From: Cytophagales bacterium
GTDB lineage: Bacteria > Bacteroidota > Bacteroidia > Cytophagales > Cyclobacteriaceae
NCBI GenBank assembly: GCA_016124425.1
Contig: WGNT01000133.1
Location: 1 to 48,352 of the forward strand
Direction: 5' to 3'
Length of the DNA stretch: 48,352 nt
The translations under genes and the position numbers were made by a program. The notes beneath the pieces were generated by a model. The model was not told the origin of the DNA and searched no databases. It was given only the letters and a program-made list of their open reading frames with translations. Positions within the stretch are counted from its first letter, which is position 1. The number at the start of each line of letters is the position of its first letter. Of this stretch, positions 26,690-36,402 are shown one piece after another.

Positions 26690-28417
26690 CTATTCAAAAA
26701 ACTGTTTTAGCGCAGCAATTTTGTTGTCTAATGATTGCTCTACCGCCCTGTAGGCTTCCCTATTTGGAAGGGTTTCATTGACGGAAATATAGTATTTGAT
26801 TTTCGGCTCAGTTCCTGAAGGTCTTGCCGATATTTTACTGCCGTCTTCCAAATAGAATTGAATAACGTTGGATTTATCCAAATCTAACGTTTCTTCTGTT
26901 CCGTCAGTCATCGAATAGATCTTGCTTTCTTTTACATCAACGATTTTCACCACCTTGATGCCATTTATGGATTCAGGCTTGTTTGTGCGGAATCCATGCA
27001 TCAGCTGTTGAATCTGTTCTGCCCCGTCTTTGCCCTTTTTGGTAATCGAAATCAACGACTCTTTGTAAAATCCGTACTGCATATAGATTTCTGCTAGCAC
27101 GTCAATGACGGTTTGACCTTTTGTTTTGTAATAGGCGACGATTTCAGCCATGATCGCACAGGCAGACACCCCGTCTTTGTCCCGTACAAAGTCGCCTACG
27201 AGAAAACCATAACTCTCTTCACCTCCCGCAATAAACTGCGTCTTCCCTTCTTGCGCTAGGATGACTTCAGCGATGTATTTGAACCCCGTGAGTGTAGCGT
27301 AACTTTTTACACCAAATCCTTTACTGATTTCCGTGATAAGATCTGTCGTTACAATTGTATTTACAGTAAACTCCTTACCTGTCAGACGACCATGTTCCCT
27401 CCACTTTGTCAGAAGGTAGTAGATGATTAGCGAACCTGTTTGATTGCCGTTTAGCAGTTCAAATTCCCCTTTTTCATTCGGCACCACTGCCGCGTACCTG
27501 TCTCCGTCGGGGTCGCAGGCCAAGACGAGTTCCGCATTCACTTCTTTGCCTAGGTTTACCGACATTTCCAGCGCCTCTGCCTCTTCGGGATTTGGATAGA
27601 TCACTGTAGGAAAGTTGCCGTCAGGTTCAATTTGCTCTTTTACCACATGAATGTTTTCAAAACCGAAAACCCGTAGCGCCGCAGGGACCATTTTGCCTGA
27701 GGCTCCATGAATTGGCGAAAAGACGATTGTCATGTCTTTTTGTACCAGAATAGACTCTGGTGACATGGATAGCTTTCTTACCTCATTCAAATATATCAGA
27801 TCAAAATCCTCCTCAATGTATTCGATAAGGGCGTCGTTCTTATTCCAATTTACGTCGTCAATAGAGTTGATTTTCAATACTTCACTAATGATATTTTTGT
27901 CATGCGGGGGTACTACCTGTCCGCCATCCTGCCAATATACCTTATACCCGTTGTATTCCTTCGGATTGTGGGAAGCAGTCACCATTACCCCACTCTGGCA
28001 CCCAAAATGTCGGATGGCAAAAGAAAGCATCGGTGTTGGGCGCATTTCCCGGAAATACTTCACATGAATCCCATTGGCTGTCAGTACATTCGCGGTAGTT
28101 TCTGCAAAAAGTGTGTTGTTGATTCTGCTATCATGGGTGATCGCTAAACGGATAACTTGATCCGGAAACGATTGAAGCAGGTAATTGGCTAAGCCCTGAG
28201 TTGCCATACCGATAGTATACACGTTCATCCGGTTTGAACCGACACCCATTAACCCACGAAGGCCACCCGTACCGAATTCCAGGTCCCTGTAAAATGAATC
28301 AATAAGCTCTGTCGGGTCTTCGGATGCCAGAAGAACTTCTATTTCTTTTTTAGTAGCCGGGTCAATGCTGCTAGTTAGCCAAGAATTGGCCTTGTTGATG
28401 ATTGAGGCGTCTGTCAT
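26690..28417 (-). CDS. Phosphoglucomutase/phosphomannomutase
   Basis: The 575-residue protein belongs to the alpha-D-phosphohexomutase superfamily, long PGM2-like/PgcA form. It contains the phosphoserine loop TASHNPKEYNGYK (Ser149), the metal-binding loop ACDPDGDRYAAVV (about 308), the sugar-binding GGEESYGFLVGD (about 395) and the phosphate-binding SARPSGTEPKIKYY (about 530). All four catalytic loops are intact, so it should interconvert glucose-1-phosphate and glucose-6-phosphate (and perhaps other hexose phosphates). It is a single gene, convergent with the stress-protein gene. Confidence 0.95.
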   Translation of the reverse strand: MTDASIINKANSWLTSSIDPATKKEIEVLLASEDPTELIDSFYRDLEFGTGGLRGLMGVGSNRMNVYTIGMATQGLANYLLQSFPDQVIRLAITHDSRINNTLFAETTANVLTANGIHVKYFREMRPTPMLSFAIRHFGCQSGVMVTASHNPKEYNGYKVYWQDGGQVVPPHDKNIISEVLKINSIDDVNWNKNDALIEYIEEDFDLIYLNEVRKLSMSPESILVQKDMTIVFSPIHGASGKMVPAALRVFGFENIHVVKEQIEPDGNFPTVIYPNPEEAEALEMSVNLGKEVNAELVLACDPDGDRYAAVVPNEKGEFELLNGNQTGSLIIYYLLTKWREHGRLTGKEFTVNTIVTTDLITEISKGFGVKSYATLTGFKYIAEVILAQEGKTQFIAGGEESYGFLVGDFVRDKDGVSACAIMAEIVAYYKTKGQTVIDVLAEIYMQYGFYKESLISITKKGKDGAEQIQQLMHGFRTNKPESINGIKVVKIVDVKESKIYSMTDGTEETLDLDKSNVIQFYLEDGSKISARPSGTEPKIKYYISVNETLPNREAYRAVEQSLDNKIAALKQFFE

Positions 28418-28745
28418 TGTTAATAAAAAGTTTGTTTAACATCTTATGTTACATGCTGAAAATTAAGTAATAAATACGTTTTTCCCATTTTCGGAGGTAA
28501 AAATATCACTTTATTTTCTAAAGATCTTTCATTTTTAAGAAATGTCTGCCATCTTCAACAATTTCATTTCAGCCGCCCGCTAATCTAAAACGAAGGAATA
28601 GCAAAAATCCCAAGGAGATAGCGTTTGGAATTGGTGGCATCCGCGTTATTCCATTCGGTCGAACGCGTAAAAACTGGTGCGGTATATTGGAAACTCTCAT
28701 CTTATGCCGTAACTTCATGTTGTAGATTAACAGCTATTACTCCTT
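28418..28745. other. Gene-free intergenic region
   Basis: This 328-base gap between the divergent phosphoglucomutase and acidic-protein genes must hold both promoters. I see no convincing box, hairpin or repeat. A short minus-strand stretch near 28600-28700 reads protein-like (AFTRSTEWNNAD type) but is interrupted and unassignable. Confidence 0.4.
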
Positions 28746-29168
28746 ATGAATTTAAATGCACTAGATAAAGACCTGACAGCCATTATAGAATTGAGAAATA
28801 AGTTGTCAAAATTCTCCTATGCCGATCCTGAATATGATGTGATTGAAGAGGAACTTCATGATTTGGAGGATGACTTCAATGATGTTTATGGGGACGATTT
28901 GGAGCGGGAACTGGAAAAAATTTACGCTAAACTGAACTCCGACAACGATGTTCTCCTTCCGTCGGCCTACCTGGCCAATGAGTACATTCCGCTAATGGCA
29001 GATGCGAAAGGAATTGTTTCCTACGAAGTAAAAGGAAAGCAGGGTGTGCCGATTGAGTCTGAGCAATTTGACGGACAAGATGTTCGGCTGATACTGATCT
29101 CCAATCCAGCAAGGTTTGTTATGCAGATTAACGGCCGCTCCTTAAAGGATGTATGGCGTTCCCGGTAA
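28746..29168 (+). CDS. Small acidic conserved protein of unknown function
   Basis: The 140-residue soluble protein has two halves. Residues 1-65 are strongly acidic and helical (DPEYDVIEEELHDLEDDFND), likely a coiled coil or helical hairpin. Residues 75-140 look beta-rich, with a compact basic C-terminus (FVMQINGRSLKDVWRSR). It has no signal peptide and no known motif. I believe it is conserved among Cytophagales but cannot name it. It is followed 29 bases later by an exported glycosidase-like gene. Confidence 0.75.
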   Translation: MNLNALDKDLTAIIELRNKLSKFSYADPEYDVIEEELHDLEDDFNDVYGDDLERELEKIYAKLNSDNDVLLPSAYLANEYIPLMADAKGIVSYEVKGKQGVPIESEQFDGQDVRLILISNPARFVMQINGRSLKDVWRSR

Positions 29169-29197
29169 CGCTATAAACCCCCTTTTACTCCTATGCT

Positions 29198-30796
29198 ATG
29201 TTTTTTAGTTTGAAACAGTCTATATGTGTGGCTCTTGCAGTTTTGGTTGGGAACGGTGTATTTTCTTCATGCGCACGGAATCCGGGAAATATTCCTTCTG
29301 TTGAACCCTCATCTGCGAAGGTGGCAAGCCAAATTGATGTAGCATCTGTATCTCCCTCAGCGCGACAACAAGTGACTGGTCCTGATGACACGGAAGTAGG
29401 GGTTTTTTTCATGCCTTCTTGGAATACCTCTTCAGATCCGAATGTAGACGTAGACAGTTTTTGGGCTTGTCTCCAGGGAAGGGAAAACTGTGCGTTTTTG
29501 AATGACCCATCGATATGGGGAACGCAAGGGCGCATTTATAACAGACAAAATCCCTATGAGGGTCCCTTTCTCGGTAAAAAGCCTCATGAAAGCCTAAAAG
29601 GATTTTATAAGAGAGATGACCCGCAGGTGGCTAGGCAACAAATAACCTATATGAAGGAATATGGAATAGATTTCTTTGTATACAAATGGTTCTTTGGAAG
29701 ACACTATTACTATCACTTGGACTATGCACCGCAATCTTCGATCTTTTATCCGAAAGGTTGGCCCAAAGACCGGTCTAAATCAGGGAGGGTGGCCGTGCCT
29801 GGTGTCGAACAGTGGGACACGCAGCTAAAGGTATTGTTGGCCGAAAACAAAAAGCTCTCTGCCAATCAGCGAATTAAATTTGCCCTAAGCTGGACCGACG
29901 ACAGCGACGAACGTTGGGTAGATTGGTTGAAAATGGGCTCTCCCGAGACCATCGCTTCAAGGGCCAACTTTCCCGGTGAAAAGCCTACTAAAACCGCCTA
30001 TTTGCAGGTCCACGACAAGATGACACTTTTATGGATACAGCAGTATTTTCTAAGAGATGACTACCTTAAGGACGAACTCGGAAGACCGGTTTTGTACCTG
30101 TATTTCCCACATGATACAGAAGCAAGGGCAGCGTACTACGGACTTTCATTATCCGAACTGCTGGAAAGATCTTCGGCCTTAGCAAGAAAATCGGGGCTTC
30201 CCGGAATCAAGTTTATTGCGGTAACATCCGGCGTGATGCTAGAAGCGGAACGTAATTACGGAATGCCTACCACATGGAAAGCCACCGACGAAAGTCGACC
30301 TTGGTTAGGTGGATCCTATGGAAAGCGCATGTTGATGCAGGAATATGTTCCACGACTGAAAGACATGGGTTTTGACGGAATGACAGGGTACGTGTATCAC
30401 ACCTTTAGAGGGCTGAGTAATAAAAGCTATGCGGACATGCGACAGACCTATCGGGAACATTGGCGGGAGTGGAGTACGCTTTTTCGACCGGATCCCTCGT
30501 TTGAATATCAGGTACCCGTAGCCATGGGCTGGGACAGAAGACCCGCTGGTGGTACCTGGCCTCAAAGCAGTGGATTTCCCAGCGAACCCGCTAAAGATAA
30601 GGTGATAAGTACAAAGGCCACGTTTACGGAAAAACTGGCGGAAGCCAAAGCCGTATCCGAAAGAAACCGCCCCAGTAATGGTAACACTGTCATGATCTGT
30701 TGCTGGAACGAATATCTGGAAGGCAATCACATTGAGCCGACACAGGGCCATGGCTTTGATTACCTAGAAGCGATAAAAGAAGTTTTTGAAAAATAA
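29198..30796 (+). CDS. Exported GH99-like / WbsX-domain protein (probable lipoprotein)
   Basis: The 532-residue protein has an N-terminal signal with a candidate lipobox (FSSC, Cys25), then a Ser/Ala-rich linker to about residue 65. The remainder resembles the glycoside hydrolase family 99-like WbsX domain: EVGVFFMPSW near 66, YMKEYGIDFFVYKWF near 150, and the C-terminal signature WNEYLEGNHIEPTQGHGFDYLEAI with acidic residues placed as in this family. The known family cleaves or handles mannose-type or other glycans; the substrate is not known here. No transporter or regulator is adjacent. A start at 29193 is out of frame. Confidence 0.82.
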   Translation: MFFSLKQSICVALAVLVGNGVFSSCARNPGNIPSVEPSSAKVASQIDVASVSPSARQQVTGPDDTEVGVFFMPSWNTSSDPNVDVDSFWACLQGRENCAFLNDPSIWGTQGRIYNRQNPYEGPFLGKKPHESLKGFYKRDDPQVARQQITYMKEYGIDFFVYKWFFGRHYYYHLDYAPQSSIFYPKGWPKDRSKSGRVAVPGVEQWDTQLKVLLAENKKLSANQRIKFALSWTDDSDERWVDWLKMGSPETIASRANFPGEKPTKTAYLQVHDKMTLLWIQQYFLRDDYLKDELGRPVLYLYFPHDTEARAAYYGLSLSELLERSSALARKSGLPGIKFIAVTSGVMLEAERNYGMPTTWKATDESRPWLGGSYGKRMLMQEYVPRLKDMGFDGMTGYVYHTFRGLSNKSYADMRQTYREHWREWSTLFRPDPSFEYQVPVAMGWDRRPAGGTWPQSSGFPSEPAKDKVISTKATFTEKLAEAKAVSERNRPSNGNTVMICCWNEYLEGNHIEPTQGHGFDYLEAIKEVFEK

Positions 30797-30840
30797 GGAT
30801 GCTGCCCTTAGTAACACACTATGATACTGGATTTATGTAC

Positions 30841-30900
30841 GGTTGTAAATTAAGTGCCCATGATAAAGGACTACTGTTAGTGGGCAAACTTCGATTTACC
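30841..30900. repeat. Imperfect 20-base inverted repeat
   Basis: Positions 30841-30860 and 30881-30900 are imperfect inverted copies (inner five bases GCCCA/TGGGC perfect, outer AAGT and AAAT/GGT segments matching with small shifts) around a 20-base loop. It lies in the 274-base gap between the converging GH99-like and trpS genes. There is no T run, so it is not a standard terminator. Confidence 0.45.
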
Positions 30901-31070
30901 ATTGAATAATTTTCTCCCGACAGCGGTTCGAAGCAAGAGACGATCATCTAAAGGCAAATGTTTCTGCTCTCGCTTATCAGCGAACTACTCAGGTTGGATG
31001 CTACTGTTTTTGATTCAAAACCCGGTGAGGAGGTAATAGAACGGTCTCTAGTGCATAATCTGTTGCGAAA

Positions 31071-32045
31071 TCAACCGAATCCAAGTTTCGATCTGACCCG
31101 CCGAAGTACCGTGTAGGCGACCTCTCGTGCCTGCAATTCGCCCTTTTCTAGAATCTCGTTCAGGACATGAGGATTGGCCATGTAATAATCAAAGCGGGTT
31201 CGCTCCTCCTTATAGGTATCCAAAATCAATTGCAACAGTTCCTTCTTTGCATGGCCGTACCCGAAATTTCCCCCTAGATATTTCTCCCGTAGACTAGCCG
31301 TTTGGCTTTTATCCGCAATAAGGCTAAATAGTTTAAAAACGGTGCAGGTATCGGGGTCTTTGGGTTCCTCCAAGGGAGTGCTGTCCGTGATAATGCTGTT
31401 TATGTTTTTTTTCAGTTCTTTTTCCGGAAGAAAGATATCAATATAGTTATTGTAGGATTTGCTCATCTTCTTTCCGTCTGTTCCTGGAATGATCATGACC
31501 TCTTCGCTGATGCGTGGTTCAGGGAGAAGCAACAATTCCTGTTCAAATCGCGCATTAAACGTGCTTGCGATGTCTCGGGTAATTTCCAAATGCTGTAGCT
31601 GATCCTTACCCACTGGTACGATATGCGCATCATACATCAATATATCCGCGGCCATCAATACGGGATATACAAAAAGGCCCGCGTTTACATCCGCGAGTCG
31701 GTCAGATTTGTCTTTAAAACTGTGCGCATTGGCAAGCATCGGAAAGGGTGTAAAGCAGCTGAGATACCAAGTAAGTTCCGTTACTTCAGGGATACGAGAT
31801 TGCCGGTAAAATACCGTGCGGTCAACGTCAAGACCAAATGCCAACCAAGCGGCGGCTACCGCACGGACGTTTTGCTCACGCATGTCACCGTCCTTAAGTG
31901 TAGTCAACGAGTGAAGGTCTGCAATGAAGATAAAGGATTCATTTGCCTCGATTTTAGCCAGGTTAATGGCAGGAAGAATAGCCCCCAAAAGATTGCCAAG
32001 ATGAGGTTTGCCAGAGCTTTGAATTCCGGTGAGTACACGTGCCAT
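31071..32045 (-). CDS. trpS: Tryptophanyl-tRNA synthetase
   Basis: The 324-residue class I synthetase has the HIGH-like signature PHLGN (14-18, after GIQSSGK) and the KMSKS loop at 193-197. The tryptophan-pocket segment MAADILMYDAHIVPVGKDQ is present near 132-150. Length is normal for bacterial TrpS. It charges tRNA-Trp in the cytoplasm. It is divergent from the DUF1573 gene with only 71 bases between. Confidence 0.96.
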   Translation of the reverse strand: MARVLTGIQSSGKPHLGNLLGAILPAINLAKIEANESFIFIADLHSLTTLKDGDMREQNVRAVAAAWLAFGLDVDRTVFYRQSRIPEVTELTWYLSCFTPFPMLANAHSFKDKSDRLADVNAGLFVYPVLMAADILMYDAHIVPVGKDQLQHLEITRDIASTFNARFEQELLLLPEPRISEEVMIIPGTDGKKMSKSYNNYIDIFLPEKELKKNINSIITDSTPLEEPKDPDTCTVFKLFSLIADKSQTASLREKYLGGNFGYGHAKKELLQLILDTYKEERTRFDYYMANPHVLNEILEKGELQAREVAYTVLRRVRSKLGFG

Positions 32046-32116
32046 TGGTAAATTTTTTGACGCAAATTAGCTAAAATACCATACATTTCGTTGCCTATTT
32101 GACGTTATTTGTAACT

Positions 32117-33214
32117 ATGAAGCACCTATGTCGTTTGTCCCTATTACTATTTTTATCGGTATTTTCCTGTTTTCCGGCTAGTAGTCAGGACGTTGAAACG
32201 TCGGCTATACATTGGGAAACCAGCGTAATCAACCTTGGTCCGGTGTTGGAGGAAAACGGTCCTGCCCAAGCTACTTTTCAGTTTGTAAATAAAACCAATC
32301 AACGATTGGTTTTGGAAGAGATTACTACTGAATGTGGCTGTACAACAGCTGAGTTTTCACGAGATACCCTTGGCCAAGATGATGCTGGGAAGGTGGTGGT
32401 TCAATTTGATCCACAAACCAAGGGAGGGGAGTTTTCTAAATTAATTCTGGTAAAAACAAACCTGTTTCCGTATCACGACACCTTGCGGTTGGAGGGATAC
32501 AATGCACCGCTCCCCTTGAGTCTAGCGGATCATTATGTTGTAAAGCATTCGGATCTTGGATTTAAGTTGAATGCCGTCAACTTAGGGCAAGTATTTACCA
32601 ATGAGCGGCAGGTAAAATATGTGGATTTTTTCAATTTCGGTGACTACCCCATACAGTTGAGCCAACAGCAAGAAACGCTTCCCTTACACATAGAAGCAAA
32701 GCTGATTCCGGCAGTGGTAACGGCAAATACGCGTGGTGTTTTGGAACTGATCTATGATGCTGCAGCAAAAAATGATTTGGGTTTCTTTGACGAAAATATT
32801 GAACTGTCGCTTCTTTCCGATGAACGAAGGGTTCTTCCTGTTAGGATCTTGTCCACTGTACATGAATATTTCGAGCCAGTTCCGTTTTCCGAAAAAGATA
32901 ACGTGCCTAGGTTGGCCGTAAATGAAATGACTGTTGACCTGAGCCGAATCAACAGCAATCAAGTGGTGTCCAGACAACTTACCTTGGAAAACACCGGAGG
33001 GCAGCCGCTCCACATCCGAAAGATGGTTGCTAATTGTGATTGTGTAGCCTTAACTGTTCCTAGGGACGAAATTCAGCCCGGAGAACAGATGGACGTAACG
33101 GTGACGTTTGATCCGAGCGGGAGAAGGGGTATTGACCACAAGACCGTGACGATCTTTAGCAACGATCCGCTTTGGCCTACACGGACAGTATTGATAAAAA
33201 GCAGAATTAATTAA
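32117..33214 (+). CDS. Exported DUF1573 protein with two repeats
   Basis: The ATG at 32117 gives a clean signal peptide ending PASSQ; a TTG at 32099 is the only alternative. The 365-residue protein has a DUF1573 immunoglobulin-like domain at about 30-120 (FVNKTNQRL...TECGCTT) and another at about 265-360 (LENTGGQPL...ANCDCVALTVP...VTIFSNDPLWP). The CGC/CDC motifs are typical of the family, which is periplasmic or surface-exposed in Bacteroidota with unknown function. Between them is a diverged middle domain with no cysteine motif. Confidence 0.88.
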   Translation: MKHLCRLSLLLFLSVFSCFPASSQDVETSAIHWETSVINLGPVLEENGPAQATFQFVNKTNQRLVLEEITTECGCTTAEFSRDTLGQDDAGKVVVQFDPQTKGGEFSKLILVKTNLFPYHDTLRLEGYNAPLPLSLADHYVVKHSDLGFKLNAVNLGQVFTNERQVKYVDFFNFGDYPIQLSQQQETLPLHIEAKLIPAVVTANTRGVLELIYDAAAKNDLGFFDENIELSLLSDERRVLPVRILSTVHEYFEPVPFSEKDNVPRLAVNEMTVDLSRINSNQVVSRQLTLENTGGQPLHIRKMVANCDCVALTVPRDEIQPGEQMDVTVTFDPSGRRGIDHKTVTIFSNDPLWPTRTVLIKSRIN

Positions 33215-33548
33215 AGGCTGAAATGCCGATTGTTTCCTTTTCAAAAACTGGAAGAACGCTATCATACGCTCCCTCCTAGGAGCCAGTACCCACAGATTGC
33301 TGGGTTTTACCATTTGCTGCCTTTTGTTTGGTAAATTAACTATAATGAATCATTTTTACATGCAGCTTGCTGTAGGTTCGTACCGATAAATTGCCGCTTT
33401 GTGTTGGAAGACCTTCCCGGTACGACCGTATGGATAATCGATCGTTCATGATCTTGGTATCGTTATTGCGAACTTTTGTTTTGAACAGATCAGGCGATGC
33501 GTGCAACATGGAGTACATTAAGAAATTGTTCGTGTAAAAGGCTACTGA
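33215..33548. other. Intergenic region with imperfect hairpin
   Basis: This 334-base gap has no credible gene. GGTTCGTACCG (33375-33385) pairs with CGGTACGACC (33418-33427) except for one bulged base, around a 32-base loop. It may be a structured leader for the dioxygenase gene. Upstream, TATAAT at 33341-33346 resembles a housekeeping -10 but is not of the Bacteroidota type. Confidence 0.4.
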
Positions 33549-34514
33549 ATGGATCAGGATTACCCCTCTCCCGAAATTATCGCAAAAATTAAATTATTGG
33601 AGGAAAAGTTTCGGTCCTCCGGTCAGGATCTCTCGTCATATCTCGAGGGATTACTTCATGCGGATTACCTGAATTACTGGGATTATATCAATTTGGATAC
33701 CCTACTTACTTTGCAGCAGCCCAGAACATCGTTTAAGGATGAAAAAATTTTTATTATTTACCATCAAATTACCGAACTGTATTTCAACTTGATCACTTGG
33801 GAAATTGAGCAGATGGCAGCAATTGATCCGATCCCCCTGGAGTTTTTTAAAGCCCGTTTGAAGCGGGTTATTATGTATTTCGACTTGTTGATATCCTCTT
33901 TTGCAGTTATGTCTAAAGGGATGGAGCGGGATCAATTTATGAAGTTTCGAATGTCTTTGCTACCGTCAAGTGGTTTCCAGAGCGCACAGTATAGGATGAT
34001 TGAAATTATGTGCACTGATATTCAGAACCTCGTTCATCTTCAGGAACGGGAAGATTATAAGGATATTAATCTGACAAACATAGATGCTCTTTTCAACATT
34101 CTATACTGGCAATATGGTGCGACCGAACTGGCTACCGGAGAGAAGACGTTGACTTTAAAGTCGTTCGAAAACAAATACGGTGCCCAGCTGAAAGCCTTGA
34201 TCGCCTCTTTCAGGCATAGGAACCTGTGGAAAAAATACCTATATTTTGATGGTAAAGATGAGGAATTGACTCGGTTGATGCGTGAACTTGATGTAAAGGC
34301 AAATGTTTTCTGGCCCTTGGCGCATTATAAATCTGCCGTAAAGTACCTGCAGAAAGACCCGAAGGACATCGCCGCTACCGGTGGTACAAACTGGCAAAAG
34401 TACCTTCCTCCAAGGTTTCAAAAAGTAATATTCTACCCGGAGCTGTGGGATGAGGCGGAAATCAGAAACTGGGGAAAAACCTGGGTAGAAGAGGAAGTAT
34501 TTGGGCATGCCTGA
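33549..34514 (+). CDS. Tryptophan 2,3-dioxygenase family protein
   Basis: The 321-residue protein matches heme-dependent tryptophan 2,3-dioxygenase. YWDYINLDTLLTLQQPRT (43-60) is followed by KIFIIYHQITELYFNLI with the active-site Phe68 and His72 spaced as in the family. LLPSSGFQSAQYRMIE carries the substrate-binding residues. The proximal heme His is probably His259 (LAHYKSAVKYL), followed by the flexible TGGTNWQKYL loop. It would open the indole ring of tryptophan to N-formylkynurenine. It is cytoplasmic. No kynurenine-pathway gene is adjacent, so the pathway is completed elsewhere or the enzyme acts alone. Confidence 0.88.
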   Translation: MDQDYPSPEIIAKIKLLEEKFRSSGQDLSSYLEGLLHADYLNYWDYINLDTLLTLQQPRTSFKDEKIFIIYHQITELYFNLITWEIEQMAAIDPIPLEFFKARLKRVIMYFDLLISSFAVMSKGMERDQFMKFRMSLLPSSGFQSAQYRMIEIMCTDIQNLVHLQEREDYKDINLTNIDALFNILYWQYGATELATGEKTLTLKSFENKYGAQLKALIASFRHRNLWKKYLYFDGKDEELTRLMRELDVKANVFWPLAHYKSAVKYLQKDPKDIAATGGTNWQKYLPPRFQKVIFYPELWDEAEIRNWGKTWVEEEVFGHA

Positions 34515-34534
34515 CCGAACCGGGGTTGCAGGTG

Positions 34535-36217
34535 CTATGCTTTAGCGGGGTTTCTTTTCATAGTCGCCTTAATTTCTTCTATAAAAAACCGTGGATGGTC
34601 CTTGAACTTTTTCCAGTCAGCTTCTAGCATAAGCTTAAGCCGCTGTATATCGGCTCCATGGGATAAGGGTTCGGGTAATTCATTGATATATTTCAACAAA
34701 TTGTAGCAAGTCGTAAATTGTCCGCAAGCAATCAGGTTATCCTGTCGATTTAGCTTTATGTCCACTTCATCCCACCACAATGTAGTGGGCATTTGGGATG
34801 CAATAAGGGCTGACTCCTCGATTTTTTCGTAGTCATTGCCGAGAACATCTTTGTTTATTGCTGATTTTGTGAGGTTTTGATGCTGCCCGTTTAGTTCGTA
34901 CACCGTGTTGGTGATGATTCGATGTTTGTTGCTGGGGTTTTCGTAAAGAAAATCGTAATTGATTCTCCGCAACTGATTTAGAAAGATATAGCTTACCATG
35001 GTAAATGTAGACGTGATCCGCTCGGTAATCATCCGTCTCCATAACGAAATGCTTAATTTATCTAAGCCTTGTATTTTTGCCAAAAGCACACCTGGTATAT
35101 TCCTTCGGAACACATTTTGAACCGTATAGGTGAGGAATTTAGCGCTGAGGCTTGTGAATAGCCCAAACCCACTCAAAACCAGACCGATGCCGGTTAGAAC
35201 ACCTCCAGTGATGTACAGCCCTGACCAAGATCTACCAAAGAACAGCTCCATCGAATTCCCGAGGATAAGGAGCAATCCTGTGATCAATGTGAGAAGGTAC
35301 CACCTGTTGAAGCGAAGAGCTCCGATAAACCCACTGAAAGCTGCCTCAAGAGACTTATTGCCTTTTGGGCCTACCTCTTTTTGATCCTCCATCCAGGGAG
35401 GCATCATATAGCTGCCGACATCATTGACCATAATCAAATCAAAGGGGGTTCCAGGTGCATTGGAATTGTTGAAGTTTACGATACTTCCGATGCCTTGATT
35501 GTCCACTATACCACCGTCCATGATGCCAACGCCGTTCACGAAAAGAAATTTGCCTTTCAGGTCTTTATAAACATTTTCAGGCTGCTTATTACGAAAATCA
35601 TCGGGAAAAATAATGGGCTCAAAGCCCATAGGGAAGCAGGAGGAGGAAGCAATGGCATCTGCTATCCGGATGCTGCCTTTGAACGGTATTATTTCTTCAC
35701 AATACAACCTGTAGTTGCCGAACAGTCCGTGATTTTGAAATCTAAACGCCAGTCCAAATGAAAAGTCCGTTGCATTAAAACACACATACTTAAGGTTGGA
35801 ATCCTTGATGTGATCTAACTCGTCCATAGTACCGGTAGCTAATAAGGTCTGGTAGGCCAAGGAAAATGCATTGATAAGTGATCTTTTTTTCGGCGTCGCG
35901 TCCCAGACACTATCATCTTCCATGTAAGAAAGCGCCGTTTTCATGAGCTTATCGTCGTAAAGAAAAGAATAGAGGCTTTCAAAAAACACCGAAAACGGAA
36001 TTCCCTGCGCTTGGCAAGCCGCAAAGTATGCCCCGGTTATCGTACCGCCGCTCACGGTACTTAGGCCTGTAACGTTTTCCAACAGCTTCTTTTCTCCGTA
36101 ACGTACCCTATTCAAATAGGAAAGAACCCCTGCTGAGAATGCGGATGCACGGTATCCGCCTCCGCTAAAACATAAGCCAATGGAGTTAAAAGGGATTATT
36201 GTGGGATTGGTGAGCAT
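34535..36217 (-). CDS. Patatin-like phospholipase with membrane insert
   Basis: The 560-residue protein begins with the oxyanion loop GLCFSGGGYRASAFSAGVL (12-30). The Ser motif STVSGGTITGAYFAA (about 53-67) and the Asp of the dyad in GIMDGGIVDNQG (about 230) are intact, so it is a probable lipid acyl hydrolase. After the catalytic domain there are two hydrophobic segments (WYLLTLITGLLLILGN and ITGGVLTGIGLVLSGFGL, about 307-360) that should hold it in the inner membrane. The last 180 residues are helical and charged. It has no signal peptide. It converges on the dioxygenase gene with a 20-base gap. Confidence 0.87.
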   Translation of the reverse strand: MLTNPTIIPFNSIGLCFSGGGYRASAFSAGVLSYLNRVRYGEKKLLENVTGLSTVSGGTITGAYFAACQAQGIPFSVFFESLYSFLYDDKLMKTALSYMEDDSVWDATPKKRSLINAFSLAYQTLLATGTMDELDHIKDSNLKYVCFNATDFSFGLAFRFQNHGLFGNYRLYCEEIIPFKGSIRIADAIASSSCFPMGFEPIIFPDDFRNKQPENVYKDLKGKFLFVNGVGIMDGGIVDNQGIGSIVNFNNSNAPGTPFDLIMVNDVGSYMMPPWMEDQKEVGPKGNKSLEAAFSGFIGALRFNRWYLLTLITGLLLILGNSMELFFGRSWSGLYITGGVLTGIGLVLSGFGLFTSLSAKFLTYTVQNVFRRNIPGVLLAKIQGLDKLSISLWRRMITERITSTFTMVSYIFLNQLRRINYDFLYENPSNKHRIITNTVYELNGQHQNLTKSAINKDVLGNDYEKIEESALIASQMPTTLWWDEVDIKLNRQDNLIACGQFTTCYNLLKYINELPEPLSHGADIQRLKLMLEADWKKFKDHPRFFIEEIKATMKRNPAKA

Positions 36218-36402
36218 GAGTTTGCCATCTAATGAACGTTATTGCTAAAAGCTAGTAAATTAATTTTGAATCTTATAGCATACCGTCGTTTTTCTTTGCG
36301 TAGCGGGCGTGAACTTTTTGAAAGAAAAATTGGTATGTAGTCCATTAGATGATGTGAAACCTCGGTTGCGCAAGTCCCTTTTAAGGATAACTACCTTACC
36401 CC

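Noticed and set aside
28590..28720. Possible coding remnant on either strand
   Set aside because: Short readable stretches on both strands are interrupted by stops and cannot be assigned, so chance is as likely.
30958..31116. A 52-codon plus-strand frame starting MFLLSLISELLRLD in the gap before trpS
   Set aside because: Composition is protein-like, but it runs antisense into the trpS 3' end and matches nothing I know.
33341..33346. TATAAT as a promoter -10 box
   Set aside because: Bacteroidota housekeeping promoters use TAnnTTTG, and the stretch is A/T rich, so a chance match is likely.
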